From the NCBI RefSeq assembly GCF_001263205.1, contig NZ_CP012333.1, forward strand, positions 1,798,001 through 1,862,000: a stretch of 64,000 nucleotides of DNA, read 5' to 3'. This document shows, in pieces, positions 51,989-59,329 of the stretch. The DNA comes from Labilithrix luteola (GTDB lineage: Bacteria > Myxococcota_A > Polyangia > Polyangiales > Polyangiaceae). Numbering within the stretch: the stretch's first letter is position 1; each line of letters begins with the position of its first letter. Under the pieces are notes generated by a model, which was not told the origin of the DNA, searched no databases, and saw nothing but the letters and a program-made list of their open reading frames with translations. The position numbers were made by a program, and so were the translations under genes.

Positions 51989-53419
51989 TCAGACGATGCG
52001 GAAGAAGGCGGTCGGGCGGGAGAGGACGACGACGTCGCCGCGTACGTCGGCGATGCGCGACATGTGAGCGTTCTTCCCTGTCGGCGCCTGGGCCATGACC
52101 TTGCCCGTCATGGGATCGCAGACGGTGAGCGTTGTCCAGAGGAGGACGAGGAGGAGGCCGTCGTCGAGCACGCGAAGACCGATGATCTCCTCGGCGACGC
52201 GAAACGTCCGCAGCTTCTTGCCGCCGACGTCGAGGACATGCACCTTGCCGGACTCGAGCCCCACGAAGATCGACCGCCCATCGGCGGCGAAGTCGACCGC
52301 CTTGATCGGCTCACGAAACGACGTGGACCACACGAGCGAACGATCCGCGATCCGGGCCAAACAGAGCTTCCCTTCGTCGTCGCCCGAGACGAGCATGGTC
52401 CCGTCGGGACTGACGCGCGCCGAGCGGACCCACGCCTTGTGTGCCGCGAGAGTCGCGACGGGCTTTCCTTCGGGGAGGTCGTACGAGGGAGCCCAATCGC
52501 CCTTCTCATGGCGAGGGATGCCCTTGCCGCTCGCGAGGTCCCAAAACTCGACCTTGGGAGTCGTCGAGTACGTGATCGCCAAGGAGCCCCCGGCGGCCAG
52601 GAGGATGGCGGCCCAGTGACCGATGTTCTTCGCCTGGAAGCGTGCAAGGAGCTTCCCGGACACGCCGTCGGCGAGTGACATCTGCCCGAAGTTCGCGCGC
52701 ACGATACGACGGCTCGCGGATTCGAACGCCATGTCGTAGGCGCCGCCCGGAATTTCCGCTTTCTCTGCCAGCGTCTCGAGGTCGACGATGGAGGCCCGAT
52801 TGTTGTTGCCCACCGCGATCCGCCCTTCCTCGAGGAGGCACACGCAGTCACCCGCGAGACGGGCGCCCGTGGCCTTCGCGAGCGGCACGAGCTTCGAAGG
52901 CAAAGACGGCCTCGTGCCGAAGGACAGCCCCTGGCCACGTTCCTTCTCGAGCGCCCGCTTCTGCGTCTGCGCCTTCCCGAGCTCGCGAACGACGCTCTTC
53001 TCGAGATACGCCGAGAGCGTCGGCGCAAGTGCGCGCGTCGCCCGCGCCTCGTGATCCCAATCCAAGATCCTCCCGCTATCGCGATCGAAACACGAGAAGT
53101 TCCCCGCACCATCGGTCGCGATCGGGAAGAGGCTCTCCGGGACGCCGAACTCCCGATTCTGCCGGCAGGACGTCACCGCATCGCCGACGTCGAGCCACTC
53201 GAGGGCGGTGCCTTGGATGACAGAGCCGAGATTGCCGGCAACTCCGTAAAGGGCGCGCAGATCGGCCGGCACCCCGCCCAGCGCGACCGCGACGGCATCG
53301 AGCTCGGCGCGCGTCGCAGGCCGCTTTTTTCCACTGGTGAGCTCTACGAGACGTTCGAGTGTAGCGGCGAGCGAAGGCGCCTTCTTGGTCGCGCCGGCGG
53401 ACTTCTTCGTGGTTGCCAC
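51989..53419 (-). CDS. SUKH (SMI1/KNR4)-WD40 fusion protein
   Basis: 476 aa from a GTG at 53419, with AGGAGAG upstream. A basic N-terminal tail (ATTKKSAGATKKAP), then a SMI1/KNR4-like fold at about 15-120 (RPATRAELDAVAVALGGVPADLRALYGVAGN, ALEWLDVGDAV, FPIATDGAGNFSCFDRDSGRILDWDHE). Residues 170-470 are WD40-like blades (AWVRSARVSPDGTMLVSGDDEGKLCLARIADRSLVWS, PIKAVDFAADGRSIFVGLESGKVHVLDVGG). SUKH proteins are often immunity proteins to secreted toxins; the propeller fusion suggests protein binding. Cytosolic. Confidence 0.75.
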   Translation of the reverse strand: MATTKKSAGATKKAPSLAATLERLVELTSGKKRPATRAELDAVAVALGGVPADLRALYGVAGNLGSVIQGTALEWLDVGDAVTSCRQNREFGVPESLFPIATDGAGNFSCFDRDSGRILDWDHEARATRALAPTLSAYLEKSVVRELGKAQTQKRALEKERGQGLSFGTRPSLPSKLVPLAKATGARLAGDCVCLLEEGRIAVGNNNRASIVDLETLAEKAEIPGGAYDMAFESASRRIVRANFGQMSLADGVSGKLLARFQAKNIGHWAAILLAAGGSLAITYSTTPKVEFWDLASGKGIPRHEKGDWAPSYDLPEGKPVATLAAHKAWVRSARVSPDGTMLVSGDDEGKLCLARIADRSLVWSTSFREPIKAVDFAADGRSIFVGLESGKVHVLDVGGKKLRTFRVAEEIIGLRVLDDGLLLVLLWTTLTVCDPMTGKVMAQAPTGKNAHMSRIADVRGDVVVLSRPTAFFRIV

Positions 53420-53611
53420 GGTCTCTCCTTGTCGATGGACGCGGAAAACGCGCCTTTCCTCCCTTTCGACAAGTGCGCCCGTCTTCCGTCGCATACAAAA
53501 TGCGCGGGGCCGTTCGAATTTCGTGCGGTGAGCTCGCCTAGGTCAGGGAACCGGGCTCGATGCGTGGATCCTCGGCATCGGAGCCCCTCCCCTCCCTAAT
53601 GACGGGTCATT

Positions 53612-54358
53612 TCAGAACGAGAGGCCGCCGTCGACGTCGATCGTGCGCGAGTTGAAGTAGTCGCACTCCAGCGCGAACTTCACCGCCACCCAGATGTCCT
53701 CGGGGTCGCCGATGCGGCCGACGGGGATCTGCGCCACGACGGCGTCGCGCGCCTTCTGGTTCATGCCGCGGGTCATCGGCGTCTCGATCATGCCGGGCGC
53801 GATGCCGGTGACGCGGATGCCGTAGTTGGCAAACTCACGAGCCCAGGTGAGCGTGTTGGCGGCGAGCGCAGCCTTCGCGGCGACGTAGTTCGACTGGCCA
53901 CGGTTGCCGTGACGCGAGATCGACGACATGTTGACGATGACGCCGGGCTTCGAGCCGGTCTCGACCATCTTCGCCACGACCTCACGCACCATGAGCGTGG
54001 CGCCGGTGAGGTTGATCCCGAGGACGGCGTTCCAGTCCTCGGTCGAGAACTTCTTGATCGCCTTGGTCTCGCGATCCTGCTTCACGAGCAGGCCGTCGCG
54101 GATGATACCGGCGTTGTTGATGAGGCCGTTGAGGCCGCCGAGCTCCTTGTTCGCCCAGTCGACGAACGACACCACGTCGTCTTCGCGCGAGACATCGAGC
54201 TTGCGACGCGCGATGCCCGCGGGGAGCTCGCTCATGAGGGCTTCATTGACGTCACCGACGGCAACCTTGGCGCCGGCTTCGTGGAGACGCTTCGCAAAGT
54301 GCGCGCCCATGCCGGAGGCGCCGCCCGTGACGATGATCTTGAGGGAGTCGAGTTTCAT
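53612..54358 (-). CDS. SDR, FabG/PhaB-like 3-ketoacyl or acetoacetyl-CoA reductase
   Basis: 248 aa from the ATG at 54358. Cofactor motif TGGASGMG (11-18), GLINNAGIIRDGLLVK, catalytic Ser in VNMSSISRHGNRGQSNYVAAKAAL with YxxxK, PGMIETPMTRGM and the C-terminal SRTIDVDGGLSF. All catalytic residues of FabG-type reductases are present. Being downstream of PHA-type genes on the same strand suggests it makes (R)-3-hydroxyacyl-CoA for polymer formation. The 366-nt gap with hairpins argues against tight cotranscription. Confidence 0.85.
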   Translation of the reverse strand: MKLDSLKIIVTGGASGMGAHFAKRLHEAGAKVAVGDVNEALMSELPAGIARRKLDVSREDDVVSFVDWANKELGGLNGLINNAGIIRDGLLVKQDRETKAIKKFSTEDWNAVLGINLTGATLMVREVVAKMVETGSKPGVIVNMSSISRHGNRGQSNYVAAKAALAANTLTWAREFANYGIRVTGIAPGMIETPMTRGMNQKARDAVVAQIPVGRIGDPEDIWVAVKFALECDYFNSRTIDVDGGLSF

Positions 54359-54659
54359 GAGGAGTAGCGTCCTTGCTGTTACAGGCCGAGCTTCAAGGCG
54401 AAAAAGTCCCGTGCCCGAGAGTCGACGTGCGACCTCGAGTACGAATCCGGAAGTGAGAACTGCGAATCCCTCGCGTCCACGCCGCTCGAGAGGCAATGCC
54501 GTTCGAGAAGCGAGAATTTTCACAGGGAGGGCGGGAGTCTTTGAGAGGCGTGAGCGGTAGAACCTCGACTCTCCCGGCAATGACGAGAGTATCGAATTGA
54601 CCTCTATCTCGAGTTGTCACGCCTCTTCATCGGCCGAGGGCTGACGAGAGGAGAGACAA

Positions 54660-54762
54660 GGAGGCGGTCCCTATCGCGCGCAGCGCGAGCGCCGAAGGCG
54701 GACCGCCTCCGCCGGAGGGGAGGCTCAAAACCGAAGGTTTTGAGGGGAACCGGAGGTTCCCC
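54660..54762. repeat. Cluster of three perfect hairpins at the 3' end of the phaC-like gene
   Basis: Stem 1: GGAGGCGGTCC (54660-54670) with GGACCGCCTCC (54700-54710), enclosing a CGCG-rich loop. Stem 2: CTCAAAACC-GAA-GGTTTTGAG (54724-54744). Stem 3: GGGGAACC-GGA-GGTTCCCC (54744-54762). Stems 2 and 3 encode the last residues (GTSGSPQNLRF) and stop of the phaC-like protein. They may terminate transcription or be a mobile palindromic unit that replaced the original end. Confidence 0.75.
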
Positions 54763-55761
54763 CTAGACCAGACGCGATCTTGGCGTACTGCGTGAGCCAC
54801 GACTTGAGCGGCGGATAGAGCGTGCGCGCCGCTTGCGTCCCGACGACGGCGCCGACGTGTCCGCCGGGAACGTCGAGGATGTCCTTCACGTTCGAGCGCA
54901 CCGCTGCGTTGAGCGCGATGGCGGCATTGCGCGGACACACGACGTCGCGATCGGCGGCGATCGTGAGAACCGGACACGTGATGCGCGAGAGGTCGACGAC
55001 CTTTCCGCGCACGCGGTGTTCGCCGCGAATCAGCTGGTTCTGCTGATAGAGCTCTTTGACGTACGTGCCGTAGGCCGCAGCGGGAAACGACACGTCCTCC
55101 GCGGCCCACTTCTCGAGCGCGGCGAACCCTGCGCGTGCGCTGGGGTCATGCCATTGCTCGGCGATCCTCACCCACTTGCCGACCGGCTCGGTGGGTGACA
55201 GCGCCAGGATCCCACTCTGGATCTGCGCTTGCGAAACGTTGCCGGCGGACGTGATCGCGTCGGTGTTGAACCACCGGCGATCCGCCAGCAAGCGGAGCCC
55301 TCCTGCCAGATCGAAATCGAAGGGCCCCGCGAGATTCACGAGGGCGGCTGCCGTCTCTGGGTGCAGTGCAGCATGAATTCCGCTCAGCGTGGCGCCCATG
55401 GAGTAACCCACGAACGCGAGCGAAGAGGCACCCGTCGAGCGCAAGACGAAGCGCACGGCGCGCTCCAGCTTGGCCACGACGTCGTCCCACGTCAGGTAGC
55501 GATCTTCGTCGCCGGTAACCCCCAGTCGAAACAGTACGTATCCCAGGGAGCATCGTGCGTGAGACCCGCGACGAGGCTTGCGCCTTCACGCAGGTCGAAG
55601 ATGTACCAACGGTTGATCATCGACGGAACGAGCAGCACGGGGACGTGCGTGCGTCCCGGATTACGCCCCTGCCCTTCGGCGGGGCGAAACCGGTAGACGC
55701 TGCTCTTCCCGTCACGAAAGACCGTGTCTCTCGGAGTCGGGGCGACGCGCGGCTTCAGCAT
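54725..55761 (-). CDS. Class III PhaC-like alpha/beta protein, Ser nucleophile (frameshifted)
   Basis: 345 aa when the one-base break at the C5 run (about 55519-55523) is repaired; as written there are two frames, 55492-55761 and 54725-about 55500. Class III PhaC features: TPRDTVFRDGKSSVYRFRP, VPVLLVPSMINRWYIFDLREGASLV, FDWG then DEDRYLTWDDVV, KWAAEDVSFPAAAYGTYVKELYQQNQLIRGE, VDLSRITCPVLTIAADRDVVCP (Asp), PGGHVG (His). The lipase-like box is GYSMG: Ser121 stands where synthases have Cys. It may thus be a hydrolase or acyltransferase rather than a synthase. Lies just downstream of the phasin and phaR genes. Confidence 0.78.
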
Positions 55762-55769
55762 GTCGAAGA

Positions 55770-56051
55770 TCAGCGAGAAGCCTCACCAGCCTTCGAGAAC
55801 GCCTGCGTGGCGCTCTGAAGCGACTCGAGCGAAAGCTTGCGCCACTCGGCGCCGAGCTGCGTGCTGTACGCGAGGCTCTCCTTGGTGAGCTTCACGAACT
55901 CGTGAACCGCGCTCTCCGCACGCTCCACGTTCTTCGCCTCGGCCTTCTCGATCTCGGCGTAGAACGACGCGGTACGCTGGACCGAATCGTCCGCGAGCTT
56001 CTGCCACGTCTCGAAAACCTTACCGACCTGCGCAAACGGATTGAACGACAT
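55770..56051 (-). CDS. Phasin-family protein
   Basis: 93 aa from the ATG at 56051, with AAGGTGA upstream. An amphipathic helical protein, MSFNPFAQVGKVFETWQKLADDSVQRTASFYAEIEKAEAKNVERAESAVHEFVKLTKESLAYSTQLGAEWRKL, typical of phasins that coat PHA granules. It ends 8 nt before the phaC-like gene, so they are one operon. A TGC-N3-GCA site (56126-56143) lies about 75 bp upstream. Confidence 0.82.
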   Translation of the reverse strand: MSFNPFAQVGKVFETWQKLADDSVQRTASFYAEIEKAEAKNVERAESAVHEFVKLTKESLAYSTQLGAEWRKLSLESLQSATQAFSKAGEASR

Positions 56052-56125
56052 GGGAGTCACCTTCATGTTGCGGCGCAACATCGCGCGCCCCAATCCTAAG
56101 GATCCCATGTCCAACGTCAACCCCA

Positions 56126-56143
56126 TTTGATGCACCGCACAAA
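56126..56143 (-). promoter_or_regulatory. Putative PhaR-binding site before the phasin operon
   Basis: Read on the minus strand the site is TTTGTGCGGTGCATCAAA. It shares TTGTGCGRTGCAWCA with the site at 56916-56930. The core TGC-N3-GCA resembles the TGC-rich PhaR site described for Paracoccus (CTGC-N3-GCAG, recalled from the literature). Confidence 0.6.
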
Positions 56144-56205
56144 TGGATTCGACTGCGTCAAATACTGCGGGCGGGAGCACCGAGCTGTTCGGCGCTCAAG
56201 GGATC

Positions 56206-56898
56206 TCAGCGTTTCTTAGGGGTTTTCGCGGTGGTCTTCTTCGGCGAGCGGCGCGCGGGAACGGGCGGTGCCCCCATCGATCGTTTCAGGGCTTCGATCT
56301 CACGACGCAGGCGCAGCATTTCGGCTTCTACGCCTTCGGCGACGTGACCCGTCTCTTCCTCTTCTTCTGATGCAGAGGAAGCCCCCGCGCCAGTCTCCGA
56401 AGCATCGAGATCCGAAGGCGGCGGCGGCGGAACGGAATCAGCCGCTTCCGGCACCGGCATTGGCGGGATGGGAGAAGGCGGAGCGCCGGGATTTCCCCAC
56501 TGCGCCGCGCCGAGGACGAGGCGCGCCAGGGCGTCGGTCGCCGCGAACGGCGCAGTCGCCAGCGGGTTCAGGGGCATGAGCGCGCGAGCGCCCTGGCGGG
56601 CCTGGACATAGAGCTCCAACGCCCACGAGACGTAGCGTCCGAAGAACTCCGCCAGCGCCTCGTCGCCCAACCGAATGAGGCGGACCAGAAGTGGGACGGG
56701 AAGGAGACGCGCCGCCCCACGGCTCTCCAAAATGATCTGCGTGAGGGTCGTCTGGGTGAGGTCCGCGTTCGTATGCGCGTCCAGGACCCGAACGTCCGCA
56801 CCGCCTTTAATCCGCTCTGCGAGGTCTTCGAGCGTGATGTACCGGCTGAGCGTCGTGTCGTAGAGCCGACGGTTCGGATACTTTTTTACGACGAGCAT
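56206..56898 (-). CDS. phaR: PhaR-like PHA synthesis regulator
   Basis: 230 aa from the ATG at 56898 (MLVVKKYPNRRLYDT); an ATG at 56931 would extend over the putative operator. The PHB/PhaR DNA-binding domain is unmistakable: KKYPNRRLYDTTLSRYITLEDLAERI, VRVLDAHTNADLTQTTLTQIILESR. A helical middle region binds polymer in relatives. The C-terminal part is Pro-rich, acidic, then a coiled coil (AEMLRLRREIEALKRSM) and a basic tail. PhaR represses phasin genes until PHA is present and is autoregulated. Confidence 0.92.
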   Translation of the reverse strand: MLVVKKYPNRRLYDTTLSRYITLEDLAERIKGGADVRVLDAHTNADLTQTTLTQIILESRGAARLLPVPLLVRLIRLGDEALAEFFGRYVSWALELYVQARQGARALMPLNPLATAPFAATDALARLVLGAAQWGNPGAPPSPIPPMPVPEAADSVPPPPPSDLDASETGAGASSASEEEEETGHVAEGVEAEMLRLRREIEALKRSMGAPPVPARRSPKKTTAKTPKKR

Positions 56899-56915
56899 TC
56901 GCCGAACCGTAGGGA

Positions 56916-56930
56916 TTGTGCGATGCAACA
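56916..56930 (+). promoter_or_regulatory. Putative PhaR autoregulatory site
   Basis: TTGTGCGATGCAACA, 18 bp upstream of the phaR start. Same motif as 56126-56143 with core TGC-GAT-GCA. A longer dyad beginning with the same TTGTGCG lies 50-60 bp further on. Confidence 0.6.
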
Positions 56931-56977
56931 TTCAACCTTGACGCCCCTGGATCTGCGACGTAGGTCTCCCCGCCCCC

Positions 56978-56994
56978 GTTGTGCGGCACACAAC
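56978..56994. promoter_or_regulatory. 17-bp dyad in the phaR / plus-operon intergenic region
   Basis: GTTGTG-CGGCA-CACAAC, perfect 6-bp arms. It contains TTGTGCG as in the PhaR-like sites. The 56931-57332 gap between phaR and the plus-strand operon otherwise holds no gene I can support. Confidence 0.45.
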
Positions 56995-57332
56995 GAAAAG
57001 CTGGTGAGGAGTTCGTGGCAACAACAGTCATGCGAGCCTCGAGGGTCTCACGGAAGAAGGCGGTGGAACGCGACCTGTGTCACGGGTTCGTGTCACATGC
57101 CCTCGTCGTGCGCCACGCGCCCGTGACGATCGCGTTCGATCCACCCGCTCACCTCGTTGGCGCCCCTGCGCCAGAGCTTGCCTCGTTGCCGGGAGCGGAC
57201 GCCAAGCGTTCGCCGACAGTCGAAAATCTCGCGCGCGTCTTCTTGCTCGGACCCACTTCCGGTGCCAAGGCAGATGGCGTCCGCGCCTCCATCCTCGGAC
57301 CTCAAACCTCCTGACTCGTCGAGGTGATCGCC

Positions 57333-58361
57333 GTGCGTTCGTCTTCTCGTCACGCCGCACTCGAGATTCTTCGTGCACCGCGCAAATTGGCCGCTCTCGG
57401 TCGTGCGCGCGCCGTGTCTCTCTTCCTTCTGGCGGGTGCCGTGGGCGCGTTCGTCGCCTGCGGGAGCTCCGAAGACCGTGAATGCAACGTCGGCGCCGAC
57501 TGCGCCTCGGGCGCCTGCTCCGCCGACGGTATGTGCGTTCGCGTGGATCCGAATGCTCCGGCGAATTCGTCGACCACCGAATCGACCGATGCGGCCGCCG
57601 ACTCGAGCAACTCCGTGACGGATGCCGGAACGGATTCGAACGCGGTCGTCGACGGCTGCGTGCCGAACAAGGACGGCATCATCACGCGAGAGGAAGTCCC
57701 GCTCGCGGCCGGCCTCCACGCGACCTACCGGGTGGCCATCAACGAGAGCTTCGCCACCGCGGGAACGCCCCAGCCCGATGGCACCGTGCTCTGGGATCTC
57801 TCCACCTCGTTCCCGAGCGACACGAGCGTCATCGTCGAGACGCAGCCCCTCGCGGGCAAGTGGTACGCCGGCGATTTCCCGAATGCGACCTACGCCTCGA
57901 AGCTCTCCGAGAGCTCGACGCTCATCGGCGTCTTCGAGACGGCCAACGCCTCCCTCCTCCTCCGCGGTGTCGTCTCGCCGACGAACGACACGTTGAGCAA
58001 GACCGAGCTCACCAACAAGCCGCCGGTCGAGGTGATCAACTACCCGCTCAAGGCGGACGCCACGTGGTCGACGGACACCACCGTCTCGGGAACCTATACG
58101 GGCGTTCCCTTCACCACGTACACGGAGCACTACGAGTCGAAGGTCGATGCCAAGGGCACGCTGAAGACTCCGCTCGGCTCCTTCCAGGTCTTGCGCGTGA
58201 ACACAGTCCTCACGCGCACCGTCGGCTTCGTCAAGACGGTCATCCGCACGCACTCCTTCGTGACGGAGTGCTACGGCACGATCGCCGTCATCAGCTCGAA
58301 GGACAACGAGTCGGACGAGGAATTCTCGAGCACCGCCGAGATCCGGAGGCTCTCTCCGTGA
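57333..58361 (+). CDS. Lipoprotein, first gene of the envelope/PHA operon
   Basis: 342 aa from a GTG at 57333, preceded by GAGGTGA; a GTG at 57324 lies inside that ribosome site. Long signal region with lipobox FVAC at about residue 46, a Cys module (RECNVGADCASGACSADGMCVRV), then a domain beginning GCVPNKDGIITREEVPLAAGLHATYRVAI, with repeated beta structure to the end. The part from CxPNxDGxI onward is paralogous to the lipoprotein at 60940 (both have ATY, PLAGKWYA/PLEGKWFA, a VYxFPL/VINYPL strand, and a final C-containing FVTECYG/FLFECLG block). Function unknown. Its stop overlaps the next start (GTGA). Confidence 0.7.
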   Translation: MRSSSRHAALEILRAPRKLAALGRARAVSLFLLAGAVGAFVACGSSEDRECNVGADCASGACSADGMCVRVDPNAPANSSTTESTDAAADSSNSVTDAGTDSNAVVDGCVPNKDGIITREEVPLAAGLHATYRVAINESFATAGTPQPDGTVLWDLSTSFPSDTSVIVETQPLAGKWYAGDFPNATYASKLSESSTLIGVFETANASLLLRGVVSPTNDTLSKTELTNKPPVEVINYPLKADATWSTDTTVSGTYTGVPFTTYTEHYESKVDAKGTLKTPLGSFQVLRVNTVLTRTVGFVKTVIRTHSFVTECYGTIAVISSKDNESDEEFSSTAEIRRLSP

Positions 58362-59329
58362 AGCGGTGGCTCCTGTCGCTCGTGGCTGCGGCGCCGCTCG
58401 TTACGGGTTGCCTCTCCTTCCATCAGGGGGCCATGCCGGGGGAGCCTTCGAACGCACATTTCGCCAACGTCGACGGCGTGCGTGTTCGCTACATCGATAC
58501 GGCGGAGACGGAAGCGGCGGCCCCGGCTTCGATCCCCGCCGAGGCACAAGAAGCCGCTGCGCCGTCGGCTCAGGCGGAGAAGCCCACCGTCGTCCTCGTG
58601 CACGGCTTCGCCTCGGCGCTCGATGCGTGGGGCACCGTGCTGCCGGCGCTCGCGAAGCACTATCGCGTCATCGCGATGGACCTGAAGGGCTTCGGCTGGA
58701 CCGATCGCCCCGCCGGTGACTACTCGCCCGACGCGCAAGCGAGCCTGATTCTGCACCTGCTCGATCAGCGCAAAGTGTCGAAGGCGATGTTCGTCGCCCA
58801 CTCGTGGGGCAGCTCGGTGGTGCTCGCCACGGCGCTCCAAGCGCCCGAGCGCGTGCAGAAGATCGCCCTCTACGACGCGTGGGTCTACGAGGAGCAGCTC
58901 CCCGCCTTCTTCCACTGGGCCCGCACCGACACCGTCGGCGAGATCCTCTTCGGGCTCTACTACAAGGAGCGCACCGACGAGCGCATCGGCCTCGCGTTCT
59001 ACGACCGCAAGTTCGTGACCGAGCCGCTCGTCGAAGACATCAACGCGGCGCTCGACAGGCCGGGAACCGTGGCCGCCGCCCTCGCCGCCGTGCGCGGCCA
59101 ACGCTACTCGGAGATCGAATCGCGCTACCGCACGATCGACAAGCCCATGCTGCTTCTCTGGGGACGCGAAGACGTGGTGACGCCGATTCGCTACGGCGAG
59201 CGTCTCTCGACGGAGTTGCCGAACGCGAAGCTCATCGTGTACCCGCGCTGCGGCCACTTCCCCATGATCGAGGCGCGCAACGCTTCGAACCGCGATCTCC
59301 TCCGATTCCTCGCCGAGGCGAACCCGTGA
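58358..59329 (+). CDS. Lipoprotein alpha/beta hydrolase
   Basis: 323 aa from a GTG at 58358 with GGAGG upstream, overlapping the previous stop. Lipobox VTGC; Ala/Pro linker; hydrolase core VVLVHGFASALDAWGTVLPALAKHYRVIAMDLKGFGWTDRP, nucleophile in FVAHSWGSSVVL (Ser), acid in LLLWGREDVVTP, His in YPRCGHFPMIE. Complete Ser-Asp-His triad on an exported, membrane-anchored protein: an esterase, lipase or polyester-oligomer hydrolase at the envelope. Its stop overlaps the outer-membrane protein start. Confidence 0.88.
   Translation: MKRWLLSLVAAAPLVTGCLSFHQGAMPGEPSNAHFANVDGVRVRYIDTAETEAAAPASIPAEAQEAAAPSAQAEKPTVVLVHGFASALDAWGTVLPALAKHYRVIAMDLKGFGWTDRPAGDYSPDAQASLILHLLDQRKVSKAMFVAHSWGSSVVLATALQAPERVQKIALYDAWVYEEQLPAFFHWARTDTVGEILFGLYYKERTDERIGLAFYDRKFVTEPLVEDINAALDRPGTVAAALAAVRGQRYSEIESRYRTIDKPMLLLWGREDVVTPIRYGERLSTELPNAKLIVYPRCGHFPMIEARNASNRDLLRFLAEANP

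Noticed and set aside
56979..57314. Plus-strand frame of about 100 codons between phaR and the lipoprotein operon, with a GAGGAG-like site before a GTG
   Set aside because: Third-position G/C is clearly lower than in neighbours, there is no recognisable domain, and it covers the likely regulatory dyad. Left unannotated.
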